Positions 14,323 to 20,972 of a DNA stretch of 20,972 nucleotides are shown piece by piece. Source of the stretch: an uncultured Bacteroidales bacterium (lineage in GTDB: Bacteria; Bacteroidota; Bacteroidia; Bacteroidales; Paludibacteraceae); assembly GCA_937907165.1 (NCBI GenBank), contig CALCUH010000097.1, forward strand, positions 1 through 20,972. Direction: 5' to 3'. Both the position numbers and the translations under genes were made by a program. The notes beneath the pieces were generated by a model. The model made no database searches. It was given only the letters and a program-made list of their open reading frames with translations, and was not told the DNA's origin. Numbering within the stretch: the stretch's first letter is position 1; every line of letters starts with the position of its first letter.

Positions 14323-15459
14323 ATGAAAACACGTTTTTTTAGCATCGCGGCATTGGCTTTGGCACTCGTCTCATGCGACAAGCCAGCAGTCCAGAAAACG
14401 CAGAGCGAGGAAGAGGCGCAAGACACATTCGCAACTCTTAGACTACACAACGGAGTAAACGTCAGCCACTGGTTGTCCCAATCATGGGAAAGAGGGGAAG
14501 CTAGAGCGAATAAAATACAGGAAAAGGATTTCGACTCCATCGCAGCCATGGGCTTCGACTTCGTGCGCCTTCCTGTCGACGAGGAGCAACTCTACGACGA
14601 GGAGATGAACCGTGACTCCAGTGCGTTCGCCCTTATGCACAACGCCATCAACTGGACGCTCGACAAAGGCATGAACATCGTCATCGACCTCCATATCGTC
14701 CGCTCCCACCACTTCAACAACGAGAACGGGCATCCGAACACTCTTTTCCAAGATCCGAAAGAACAGGAGAAGATCGTAAACATTTGGAAAGACTTGCAGA
14801 AGGACTTGAACAAATACCCGACCGACCGTCTGGCTTACGAATTGATGAACGAACCAGTGGCACCAACCCACGAAGATTGGAACCTCTTGGTAGAGAAGAT
14901 GGTGAAGGGCATCAGGGAGACAGAAAAAGAGAGAACCATCATCTTCGGCTCGAACATGTGGCAAATTCCTTCCACCTTCGATTCCCTACGCGTGCCGAAA
15001 AACGACAAATACATCGTCCTCAGCTACCACTTCTACGAGCCTAGCCTCGTGACGCACCATGGCGCTCCTTGGACCGACTACAACTTCTACATGGGACAAG
15101 TAAACTATCCTGGCGTACAAGTGACAGACTCCGCAGCCATCGATTCGTTGACCCAAGAACAAAAAGAGAAGATAGCATCCATGAATGGTGAGTACAATAA
15201 AGAAATCATGTATGACCACATGAAGAAAGCCATCAACAAGGCCGATTCGCTCGGTCTTCAGCTATACTGCGGTGAATTCGGCGTCTACCCTGTATTCATC
15301 GACAAGGAGATTCGCCTTCGCTGGTACAGAGACATCTGCTCCATCTTCCACGAGCACAACATCGCCAACTGCCACTGGTGCTACAAGGGAGACTTCCCAG
15401 TTGTGAATCCAGACGGTTCACGCAACGAGTTGCCTGCCATCATCACTGGGAAAAAATAA
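14323..15459 (+). CDS. Glycoside hydrolase family 5 (cellulase-type) lipoprotein
   Basis: Retaining beta-glycanase of the GH5 TIM-barrel family, probably acting on cellulose- or mannan-like polysaccharide at the cell surface. The 378 residues begin with a lipoprotein signal, ALALVSCDK (lipidated Cys18), followed by an acidic stretch (SEEEAQD), a possible Bacteroidota surface-export signal. The barrel starts at GVNVSHWL (44-51). Recognisable GH5 blocks are GFDFVRLPVD (77-86), IVIDLH (119-124), the acid/base Glu177 in YELMNEP, HFYEP (236-240) and the nucleophile Glu318 in YCGEFGVYP, then HWCYKGDFPV. Both catalytic Glu residues are present, so it should be active. It lies 59 bp downstream of the secreted 310-aa gene and is followed by an intrinsic terminator. 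No SusC/SusD pair is nearby, so it is not in a classic polysaccharide-utilisation locus. The substrate and GH5 subfamily cannot be fixed by eye. Confidence 0.92.
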   Translation: MKTRFFSIAALALALVSCDKPAVQKTQSEEEAQDTFATLRLHNGVNVSHWLSQSWERGEARANKIQEKDFDSIAAMGFDFVRLPVDEEQLYDEEMNRDSSAFALMHNAINWTLDKGMNIVIDLHIVRSHHFNNENGHPNTLFQDPKEQEKIVNIWKDLQKDLNKYPTDRLAYELMNEPVAPTHEDWNLLVEKMVKGIRETEKERTIIFGSNMWQIPSTFDSLRVPKNDKYIVLSYHFYEPSLVTHHGAPWTDYNFYMGQVNYPGVQVTDSAAIDSLTQEQKEKIASMNGEYNKEIMYDHMKKAINKADSLGLQLYCGEFGVYPVFIDKEIRLRWYRDICSIFHEHNIANCHWCYKGDFPVVNPDGSRNELPAIITGKK

Positions 15460-15478
15460 AGAAACTTCCGAATATAGT

Positions 15479-15514
15479 AAAGCCCATTATCTGAAAAGAC
15501 AATGGGCTTTTTTT
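15479..15514 (+). terminator. Intrinsic terminator after the GH5 gene
   Basis: A perfect ten-base stem, AAAGCCCATT with AATGGGCTTT, encloses a 12-base loop and is followed by a T run. It lies 20 bases after the GH5 stop codon. Confidence 0.9.
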
Positions 15515-15551
15515 ATGGCATTCCCCACGAAAGGGGGAGTAGTTTCACAAA

Positions 15552-15953
15552 TTAGAAAGGAAGCTGGTCGGATTCGCTCTCTTGGTTAGCGTTAGACTGA
15601 GCATCGAACGTAGGAACGCTAGGCATACCACCTGGCATCGCAGGTTGTGCCGGAGGAACTGGTTGAGACGCTTGGGAACCTGCGGGAGCGACTCTCCACG
15701 CACGGATATCATTGAACCAACGGCCTTGCCATTCACGGCAATCGACATCCACGCTCACCGTGTAAAATTGACCTTCTTGAATATTGAACTCGTTAATTTT
15801 CTGCTCTCCCCATACGTTGAAACACACACGACGAGGATATTGGGCATTAGACGTATCATGTTCCATCACATACTCTTGGCTCATCCAAGGACCATTCTTA
15901 CCCTCTCCCGTCCTTTTAGGCAACACGGCGATAATTCTACCAGTAAAATCCAT
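15552..15953 (-). CDS. DUF3127 OB-fold protein with SSB-like acidic C-terminal tip
   Basis: Small protein (133 residues) matching the DUF3127 pattern known from Bacteroidota: MDFTGRIIAVLP at the start, then WMSQEYVMEH, QYPRRVCFNVWGEQ and GRWFNDIRAWRV. Residues 1-90 read as an OB fold of five strands. Residues 90-125 are a flexible Pro/Gln/Ala/Ser-rich linker, and the chain ends ESESDQLPF. That layout (OB domain, disordered linker, acidic tip ending in Leu-Pro-Phe) copies single-stranded DNA-binding protein, whose tip (typically DDDIPF) recruits repair and replication partners. The canonical SSB OB sequence is not present, so this is not the main SSB. A role in single-stranded DNA or RNA handling is inference. 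It is a single-gene unit with its own TATTTTTG promoter and no Shine-Dalgarno sequence, only an A-rich leader. Confidence 0.85.
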   Translation of the reverse strand: MDFTGRIIAVLPKRTGEGKNGPWMSQEYVMEHDTSNAQYPRRVCFNVWGEQKINEFNIQEGQFYTVSVDVDCREWQGRWFNDIRAWRVAPAGSQASQPVPPAQPAMPGGMPSVPTFDAQSNANQESESDQLPF

Positions 15954-16009
15954 TTTTTTATCTTTATTAAGTGAATAGGATTTGCGATCCCTTTAAACAT
16001 AAATTTTGA

Positions 16010-16017
16010 CAAAAATA
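16010..16017 (-). promoter_or_regulatory. Bacteroidota -7 promoter element for the DUF3127 gene
   Basis: TATTTTTG on the minus strand matches TAnnTTTG, 57 bases before the start codon. A TTTTG about 17 bases upstream on the same strand is a plausible -33 element. Confidence 0.6.
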
Positions 16018-16073
16018 CAAAAACTTTACGGACGCAAAAGCATTTTCCCCACAAAATACTGGACCTATTATGA

Positions 16074-16102
16074 TTGGATTTTGGAAAATTATTTTATCTT
16101 TG
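16074..16102 (+). promoter_or_regulatory. Promoter of the lipoprotein/DUF5723 unit
   Basis: TATCTTTG at 16095-16102 matches the -7 consensus exactly, and TTG at 16074-16076 is a suitable -33 element 18 bases away. It is 35 bases before the ATG at 16137 and supports that start over the longer open frame that runs through the promoter. Confidence 0.7.
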
Positions 16103-16136
16103 CTTTACAGCAATTTTAAGGAAAAAACGCAACAAT

Positions 16137-16883
16137 ATGAAAAAAAGATTTTTATTACCAATTTCAATTGGCATTGCATTAGCGACGTTTTGGGGACACA
16201 CATCATGCACAGTTGAAGATTTAGATGTCGACGATCTTAACACGGATAGCTTGTATATACAATCAGCCGTCGACCTCCCAGTGGCGCACGTATGGGCTTC
16301 GTTGGAAAACATCATCAAACACACAGCCTGCAAAGGGAAAATCGTCACGCCAGACTACACCATTCCAGTCCAAGAAAGTGTCTACGACTCAATTCCTTAT
16401 CCTATCAACATATTGGAAGGGACCTACATAGAAGAAGCCGACTCGTTCATGTACCTCAATTTTGACGATAAGATAGGAGAAGGGAAAGCGATCAATTACT
16501 TGGAAGAATGCGAACTGAAAGTGACGGTAGACAACGGGATGCCACTTTCCGTGGATTACAACCTCATATTCCTTCATCAAGACTCCGTCACAGGCGTCAT
16601 CTCGGAGATTCCCGAATTATGCGAGAAAAACTTCTTCAAGGCGGAGCCGGGAAAATTAGACAAAGAGAGCAAAACAATCAAAGGTAACGCAGTCACGAAA
16701 CACAATTTCACCTACGGAAATGAATTCACCGAAGCGCTGAAAAAGGTAAACCACATAAAAGTAGACTACCGTTTCCATCTTGATGAATACAACAATGTCA
16801 TTCTGACAGGAAAAGAAAGAATTAACATGAACGTATCCTGTTATTTCAAAGGAGGCATTTTGGTCAACGAGTATAATTTTTAA
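16137..16883 (+). CDS. Lipoprotein of unknown function, upstream partner of the DUF5723 barrel
   Basis: I do not recognise a named family. The 248-residue product begins MKKRFLLPISIGIALATFWG and has a lipobox, GHTSC, with Cys24 as the lipidated residue. The next residues (TVEDLDVDDLNTD) are strongly acidic, like the surface-export signal of Bacteroidota lipoproteins. The rest is predicted to be beta-strand-rich, with ECELKVTVDNGMPLSVDYNL, VDYRFHLDE and RINMNVSCYFKGGI, suggesting one or two beta sandwiches. I chose the ATG at 16137 because a promoter overlaps the longer frame and the signal peptide begins here. The DUF5723 gene starts 11 bp after the stop, so the two products probably work together in the outer membrane, the lipoprotein perhaps as a surface or periplasmic companion of the barrel. 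That partnership is inferred from the gene order. Confidence 0.82.
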   Translation: MKKRFLLPISIGIALATFWGHTSCTVEDLDVDDLNTDSLYIQSAVDLPVAHVWASLENIIKHTACKGKIVTPDYTIPVQESVYDSIPYPINILEGTYIEEADSFMYLNFDDKIGEGKAINYLEECELKVTVDNGMPLSVDYNLIFLHQDSVTGVISEIPELCEKNFFKAEPGKLDKESKTIKGNAVTKHNFTYGNEFTEALKKVNHIKVDYRFHLDEYNNVILTGKERINMNVSCYFKGGILVNEYNF

Positions 16884-16894
16884 AACGACGCAGC

Positions 16895-18322
16895 ATGAAA
16901 AAAACTATATTAACCATATTAATGTGCGCATTTAGCTGCGGCATTTTCGCACAGACTTCAAATACCATATATTTTGACAAATATAACTATAGGCAACACC
17001 ATCTGAACCCATCCTTCCAACCCATCGGGAAGTTCTATGTGGGGGTTCCGTTCCTCTCCACCATTTCAGTCGGCGGAGGAAACACCGACCTCACGTTGAC
17101 GGATATATTCAGGAAAGTGAATGTCAATGGCAAAGAGGAAACCGTATTGTTCTGCGACAAAAACGCGGGGAGCGGTGTGGATGATTTCATGGACGCTCTT
17201 CACGGAAGAGAACAGATATACGCTAACGGGCGTCTCGACTATGTCGACGCTGGTTACAGAATCAACGACAAATTCTATGTCTCATTTAACATTTCAAAAT
17301 GTTTTGATGCGAACGTCGTCATTCCAGAAAAAATCTTCGAGTTCCTTTTTAAAGGAATGGAAAATGGCGAGAACTTTGATTTCGAGATTGATAAGATGGA
17401 CCTCTCCGCAACTTTATACACGGAAATTGCGGGAGGATTCTCCGCTAAATTTGACGATAAAATCACAATAGGCGCCAAGGCGAAGTTATTAATCGGAAAC
17501 GGAAACATCACCTCCAATTTCAGAAACCTGGACATCGAGGCGAATGAAAAGCAATGGAAAATCACCGGTAGCGCCAGCATTAAATCGTCCATATACAAGA
17601 TGGAATACACCACAGACGAAGATGGCAAAATAGACGACGTGAAATTTGACGATGACGAGAAATACAACGACGAACTAACAAACGGGCTAGGTCATGGTTT
17701 CGCCATCGATGCGGGCGCCAATTACCAAATAACCCCGGAACTCAACGTATCCGCCAGCGTGTTGGATCTCGGTTTCATTTCATGGTCCGACAATATTCAG
17801 GAAATCAACACCAGAGAGGATTTCGTATACGAAGGCGTTCCGTTCGAAATAAGCGAAAACAACGCCGCCAGCGGCTGGTGGGATCCGTACAAGAAACAAT
17901 TTCAAAATCTTCTGAAAGAAAACGAGAACCCTGAGAAATACACCAATTGGCTTTGCACCAAACTCTTGATTGGTGGCGAATACACCTTCCTTGACGGATT
18001 ACTTAGCGCCGGACTTCTTTCAAAGACTTACTTCAAGAGAAAATCGACAAGGGAAGAATTGATAATAGCCGGAGGCGTGCGTCCAAACAAACACTTCTCA
18101 GGCACCTTCAATTATAGTTTCTTTAATGGATGGAACAACATCGGTATAGGACTGAACTGCAACGCCGGCCCAATCAACATTTTCGCCGCGATGGACCATA
18201 TTCCGCTCAGATATGCGAAGATGTCGGACGCAAAAGTCCCATGCTATTTGCGCGACACAAGAGTGACCCTTGGTTTAGGCGTCGTAATCGGTTATAACAA
18301 AGAAGATAAAAACAATTACTAA
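16895..18322 (+). CDS. DUF5723-type outer-membrane beta-barrel protein
   Basis: Predicted outer-membrane barrel of 475 residues. It has a signal peptide, ILTILMCAFSCGIFAQ, cut after AQ near residue 20, followed by TSNTIYFDKYNYRQHHLNPSFQP, which matches the start of the Bacteroidota DUF5723 family as I remember it. Many alternating strands separated by glycines follow (YVGVPFLSTISVGGG, LYTEIAGGFSAKFDDKITIGAKAKLL, HGFAIDAGANYQITPELNVSASVLDLGF, WNNIGIGLNCNAGPINIFAAM). The final strand region (RDTRVTLGLGVVIGYN) is followed by a short charged tail. Residues about 215-260 form a very acidic loop (TTDEDGKIDDVKFDDDEKYNDE) that could bind cations or lie outside the cell. The family's function is unknown. 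Eleven bases separate it from the lipoprotein gene, so they share a transcript. Confidence 0.85.
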   Translation: MKKTILTILMCAFSCGIFAQTSNTIYFDKYNYRQHHLNPSFQPIGKFYVGVPFLSTISVGGGNTDLTLTDIFRKVNVNGKEETVLFCDKNAGSGVDDFMDALHGREQIYANGRLDYVDAGYRINDKFYVSFNISKCFDANVVIPEKIFEFLFKGMENGENFDFEIDKMDLSATLYTEIAGGFSAKFDDKITIGAKAKLLIGNGNITSNFRNLDIEANEKQWKITGSASIKSSIYKMEYTTDEDGKIDDVKFDDDEKYNDELTNGLGHGFAIDAGANYQITPELNVSASVLDLGFISWSDNIQEINTREDFVYEGVPFEISENNAASGWWDPYKKQFQNLLKENENPEKYTNWLCTKLLIGGEYTFLDGLLSAGLLSKTYFKRKSTREELIIAGGVRPNKHFSGTFNYSFFNGWNNIGIGLNCNAGPINIFAAMDHIPLRYAKMSDAKVPCYLRDTRVTLGLGVVIGYNKEDKNNY

Positions 18323-18418
18323 AACGATAAAATCATCCAAATTATCACAACAAGAAATTTGCGTTTTTAGGAGCAGTGTGAACGAAAAGAACTAAATTCG
18401 CGGAAAATATTGTGTATT

Positions 18419-19027
18419 ATGAAAATTAAAATCGTCTTATTGGTAATCATCGCCCTCTTCCTCGGATTAGGAGCATACTTTTTCATCAGTTACTATTACG
18501 TTTTCGGCGAAGGCGTGAAGAGCGGCGAACTGAACTACGTCGTCAAAAAAGGCTATATCTTTAAAACCTACGAAGGGAAAATGATTCAAAACGGATTCAA
18601 AAGCGGACCTAATAACGGAGCTATACAATCCAACGAATTCATCTTTTCCATAGAGGATGATAAAGTGGCTGAAGAATTGATGCAGATGGGCAACCGCACG
18701 GTGGACCTCTATTACAAAGAGTATTTCAACGCACTTCCTTGGAGGGGCAACAGCGTCTATGTGGTAGACAGCTTCATCGTGAAAATCGACAACATCTCTC
18801 TGAACAAAAACGAGCTCGTCATGAAAGTGGGCGACAAGACGAAACTGAATGCCGCCGTCTATCCGGAAGACTCCTACCACAAATCCATCAGTTGGAGTTC
18901 GGAAAATAATGCGGTAGCCACCGTAACGACAGATGGCCTGATTACAGCGATTGCTTCCGGAGAGACTATCATCCACGCCACAGCGGAGAACAAAACCGCC
19001 AACTGTATCATCATTGTTGAAGAATAA
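18419..19027 (+). CDS. Membrane-anchored protein with C-terminal Big_2 Ig-like domain
   Basis: The 202-residue product has one N-terminal hydrophobic span (residues 4-26), then a conserved-looking region, FGEGVKSGELNYVVKKGYIFKTYEG with LPWRGNSVYVVDS, at about 29-118. The end (122-200) is a bacterial Ig-like group 2 (Big_2) domain: ISLNKNELVMKVGDKTKL, AAVYPED, SISWSSENNAVATVTTDGLITAIASGETIIHAT. As I recall, proteins like the N-terminal region in other Bacteroidota are sometimes labelled 6-phosphogluconate dehydrogenase; nothing here supports that (no nucleotide fold, far too short). I start it at the ATG at 18419 and not at an in-frame TTG three codons earlier. It follows the barrel gene by 96 bp; no TAnnTTTG is visible in that gap, so read-through is likely. 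Big_2 domains usually bind carbohydrate or proteins at the cell surface, hence a surface or periplasmic anchor role is plausible. Confidence 0.85.
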   Translation: MKIKIVLLVIIALFLGLGAYFFISYYYVFGEGVKSGELNYVVKKGYIFKTYEGKMIQNGFKSGPNNGAIQSNEFIFSIEDDKVAEELMQMGNRTVDLYYKEYFNALPWRGNSVYVVDSFIVKIDNISLNKNELVMKVGDKTKLNAAVYPEDSYHKSISWSSENNAVATVTTDGLITAIASGETIIHATAENKTANCIIIVEE

Positions 19028-19093
19028 TCGTCCGACACCGTTCAATCCTCCTAAATTAGCGGTCTCTTTCTAAGAGAATTAGACGGACGTGGG

Positions 19094-19130
19094 AAAGTGT
19101 GCTAAATCATTTCTTTAGCACACTTTTTTT
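19094..19130 (+). terminator. Intrinsic terminator after the Big_2 gene
   Basis: A perfect 13-base stem, AAAGTGTGCTAAA with TTTAGCACACTTT, around a seven-base loop is followed by a T run. It closes the plus-strand surface-protein cluster. Confidence 0.92.
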
Positions 19131-19140
19131 GTATAGCGCA

Positions 19141-19175
19141 AAAATAAAAGAGGATGCATCATCGACACATCCTCT
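19141..19175 (-). terminator. Intrinsic terminator after glnN
   Basis: On the minus strand AGAGGATG pairs with CATCCTCT across an 11-base loop, and TTTTATTTT follows. It lies 28 bases past the glnN stop, next to the terminator of the convergent gene. Confidence 0.8.
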
Positions 19176-19202
19176 CTATTTAGCAAAAGAGTTTTTGAAA
19201 TA

Positions 19203-20972
19203 TTACAAGAACAACAACTCCCTATATTTAGGCATCGGCCAGAAGTCATCATCGATAACCAACTCTAAATCATCGATATGCGAACGAATTTCAGCCATCG
19301 TAGGACGCACCACCGAGTCGTACGCAGTAGCGGCCTCGCTTTTTGATTTAGACATGTTCGCCACACGACGCTCGTCCGTCATCCGCTTCACCAACTTCTT
19401 GATGGCAGTAACGTGGTATGAAATCTGACGAATCAAATCTTTCCTATCATCAGACAACTCGTCATACTCTTTTTCATCGAACAACTGTTTCAGACCACAA
19501 AGGTTTTCGATCAGACGGTTTTGGTAAGCCACAGCGGTCGGAACAATATGATTGATGGCGATGTCGCCCAAAATGCGGGACTCAATCTGCACCTTCTTGG
19601 TGAACTTCTCATACTCCACCTCGACACGACCCGTCAATTCCACCTCATTAAAAATACCTTCACCAATCAAAGCCTCACGGGAAGCCTTGTCCAGATACTT
19701 ACCAATAGCCTCAGGAGCGCTTGTGATGTTAGTCAAGCCACGCTTGCTAGCCTCAGCTTTCCACTCCTCAGAATAGCCGTCGCCCTCGAAGCGAACCGGT
19801 TTGGATTCGATAATCAGCTTCTTCAAAACTTGGAAGATAGCCTCATCCTTTCCCTTACCCGCATTAATCAACTCATCCACCTCCTTGCGGAAATCATTCA
19901 ACTGATGAGCCACCGCAGCATCCAAAGCGATGATGGAAGCGGCGCAGTTAGCGGAAGAGCCCACAGCGCGGAACTCGAAACGATTACCAGTGAAAGCGAA
20001 CGGAGAGGTACGGTTACGGTCCGTATTATCCAACAGAATATCAGGGATACGGGCGATACCCAACTTCAAGGCAGTCTTCTCCTCCGGCGTCATCTTGCTA
20101 TCGCCCACTTGGGTAGCCAAATTATCCAACATACGGGAAAGATTCTGACCCAAGAAAACGGAAAGGATTGCTGGAGGAGCCTCATTGGCGCCCAAACGAT
20201 AAGTGTTGCCCGCGCTCATGATGGAAGCGCGCAACAAATCCTGATGTTTGAACACAGCCGTCATCACGTTCACCAAGAAAGTGATAAAGAGCATATTACC
20301 CTTCGGATTCTTGGCAGGTGAAAGCAAATTGATACCCGTATCAGTCGTCAATGACCAGTTGTTGTGCTTACCCGAACCATTCACGCTAGCGAAAGGCTTC
20401 TCGTGCAAGAGCACTTGGAAGTGATGCTTGCGAGCGATACGCTTCATCAAATCCATCATCAACTGGTTATGGTCATTCGCCAAATTCGCCTCCTCATAGA
20501 TAGGAGCGAATTCGAACTGGTTAGGAGCCACCTCGTTATGGCGGGTTTTCAAAGGAATTCCCAACTTATGCGCTTCAATCTCCACCTCACGCATATAAGC
20601 GGTGACACGTTCAGGAATCGAGCCGAAATAGTGGTCGTCCAATTGTTGCTCCTTGGCGGAAGCGTGTCCCATCAATGTTCTACCCGTCATACTCAAATCA
20701 GGACGAGCATTATAAAGGGCGGAATCGACAAGGAAATACTCCTGTTCCCAACCCAAGTTGGTATTCACCTTCGTCACATTCTTGTCGAAATATTGGCAGA
20801 CAGCCACCGCAGCCTTATCAACCGCAGAAATAGCCTTCAACAAAGGTGTCTTATAATCGAGCGCCTCACCCGTGTAAGAGATGAAGATAGTAGGAATACA
20901 AAGCGTGGAACCTACAACAAACGCAGGGGAAGAGAGATCCCAAGCCGTATAACCGCGCGCCTCGAACGTGTT
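19203..20972 (-). CDS. glnN: Type III glutamine synthetase GlnN (5' end beyond the window)
   Basis: Cytoplasmic enzyme that makes glutamine from glutamate, ammonia and ATP. The frame is open to the right edge; the upstream codons read NTFEARGYTAWDLSSPAFVV and continue into the body, so an apparent start at 20843 is a leucine TTG and not a start. The 589 residues present are about four fifths of the usual GSIII length (about 729). Type III markers are clear: NLGWEQEYFLVD, HEKPFASVNGSGKHNNWSL, SAGNTYRLGANEAPPAI, and LLDNTDRNRTSPFAFTGNRFEFRAVGSS. These hold the ATP- and glutamate-binding residues and are intact. The C-terminal part is the helical region typical of GSIII. A terminator follows 28 bases after the stop. 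Promoter and nitrogen-control sites lie outside the window. Confidence 0.97.
   Translation of the reverse strand, partial: NTFEARGYTAWDLSSPAFVVGSTLCIPTIFISYTGEALDYKTPLLKAISAVDKAAVAVCQYFDKNVTKVNTNLGWEQEYFLVDSALYNARPDLSMTGRTLMGHASAKEQQLDDHYFGSIPERVTAYMREVEIEAHKLGIPLKTRHNEVAPNQFEFAPIYEEANLANDHNQLMMDLMKRIARKHHFQVLLHEKPFASVNGSGKHNNWSLTTDTGINLLSPAKNPKGNMLFITFLVNVMTAVFKHQDLLRASIMSAGNTYRLGANEAPPAILSVFLGQNLSRMLDNLATQVGDSKMTPEEKTALKLGIARIPDILLDNTDRNRTSPFAFTGNRFEFRAVGSSANCAASIIALDAAVAHQLNDFRKEVDELINAGKGKDEAIFQVLKKLIIESKPVRFEGDGYSEEWKAEASKRGLTNITSAPEAIGKYLDKASREALIGEGIFNEVELTGRVEVEYEKFTKKVQIESRILGDIAINHIVPTAVAYQNRLIENLCGLKQLFDEKEYDELSDDRKDLIRQISYHVTAIKKLVKRMTDERRVANMSKSKSEAATAYDSVVRPTMAEIRSHIDDLELVIDDDFWPMPKYRELLFL

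Noticed and set aside
18419..18780. 6-phosphogluconate dehydrogenase identity for the N-terminal part of the Big_2 protein
   Set aside because: No nucleotide-binding GxGxxG fold or catalytic Lys/His region, and the region is only about 90 residues after a membrane span.
20709..20843. Start of glnN at 20843 inside the window
   Set aside because: That codon is TTG within a conserved open frame that continues upstream to the window edge with GSIII-like sequence, so the gene is simply cut by the edge.
1..20972. CRISPR array, tRNA, rRNA, insertion sequence or prophage
   Set aside because: I read both strands for regular spaced repeats, terminal inverted repeats with transposase, integrase genes and tRNA-like cloverleaves and found none.

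Overview
The window looks like a chromosomal stretch of a Bacteroidales-type bacterium (phylum Bacteroidota), probably uncultured. The supporting signs are a short primary sigma factor without region 1.1, a type III glutamine synthetase (GlnN), an outer-membrane barrel of the DUF5723 type, a DUF3127 OB-fold protein, lipoproteins with Bacteroidota-style signal peptides, and several copies of the Bacteroidota -7 promoter element TAnnTTTG. Most genes have few Shine-Dalgarno sites. The GH5 glycosidase suggests a gut or rumen polysaccharide degrader. About the first 380 bases are different: extremely AT-rich, and encoding a fragment of a eukaryote-type PPP (calcineurin-like) protein phosphatase. 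A protist or ciliate source joined to the contig by mis-assembly is the simplest reading; transfer into the bacterium is the exciting but less likely one.

Layout. 1-~385: AT-rich foreign-looking segment. 449-7319, all minus strand and read right to left: YihY/BrkB-type membrane protein, M3 peptidyl-dipeptidase lipoprotein, unknown 204-aa protein, RelA/SpoT-family synthetase, riboflavin synthase. Gaps are 34 bp or less or overlapping, so this is one operon-like run. 7395-7748 (minus): RNase P RNA with its own TAnnTTTG promoter. 8111-10546 (plus): HtrA/DegP protease, then the primary sigma factor RpoD, closed by a strong bidirectional terminator. 10625-12965 (minus): Na/Pi cotransporter with PhoU-like tail, then endonuclease III one base downstream. 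13331-15459 (plus): unknown secreted protein and GH5 lipoprotein, followed by a terminator. 15552-15953 (minus): DUF3127 protein with an SSB-like C-terminal tip. 16137-19027 (plus): unknown lipoprotein, DUF5723 outer-membrane barrel, and a membrane-anchored protein ending in a Big_2 Ig-like domain, closed by a terminator. 19203-20972 (minus): glnN, running off the right edge.

Together these are mainly housekeeping and stress genes (stringent response, sigma factor, envelope protease, DNA repair, tRNA processing, nitrogen assimilation, phosphate transport, riboflavin) mixed with cell-surface genes of unknown role. I see no tRNA, rRNA, CRISPR array, insertion sequence, toxin-antitoxin or obvious defence system. 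The best candidates for something new are the eukaryote-like segment at the left edge, the lipoprotein/DUF5723/Big_2 surface cluster, and the hydrolase-dead Rsh protein with a basic RLRD motif.
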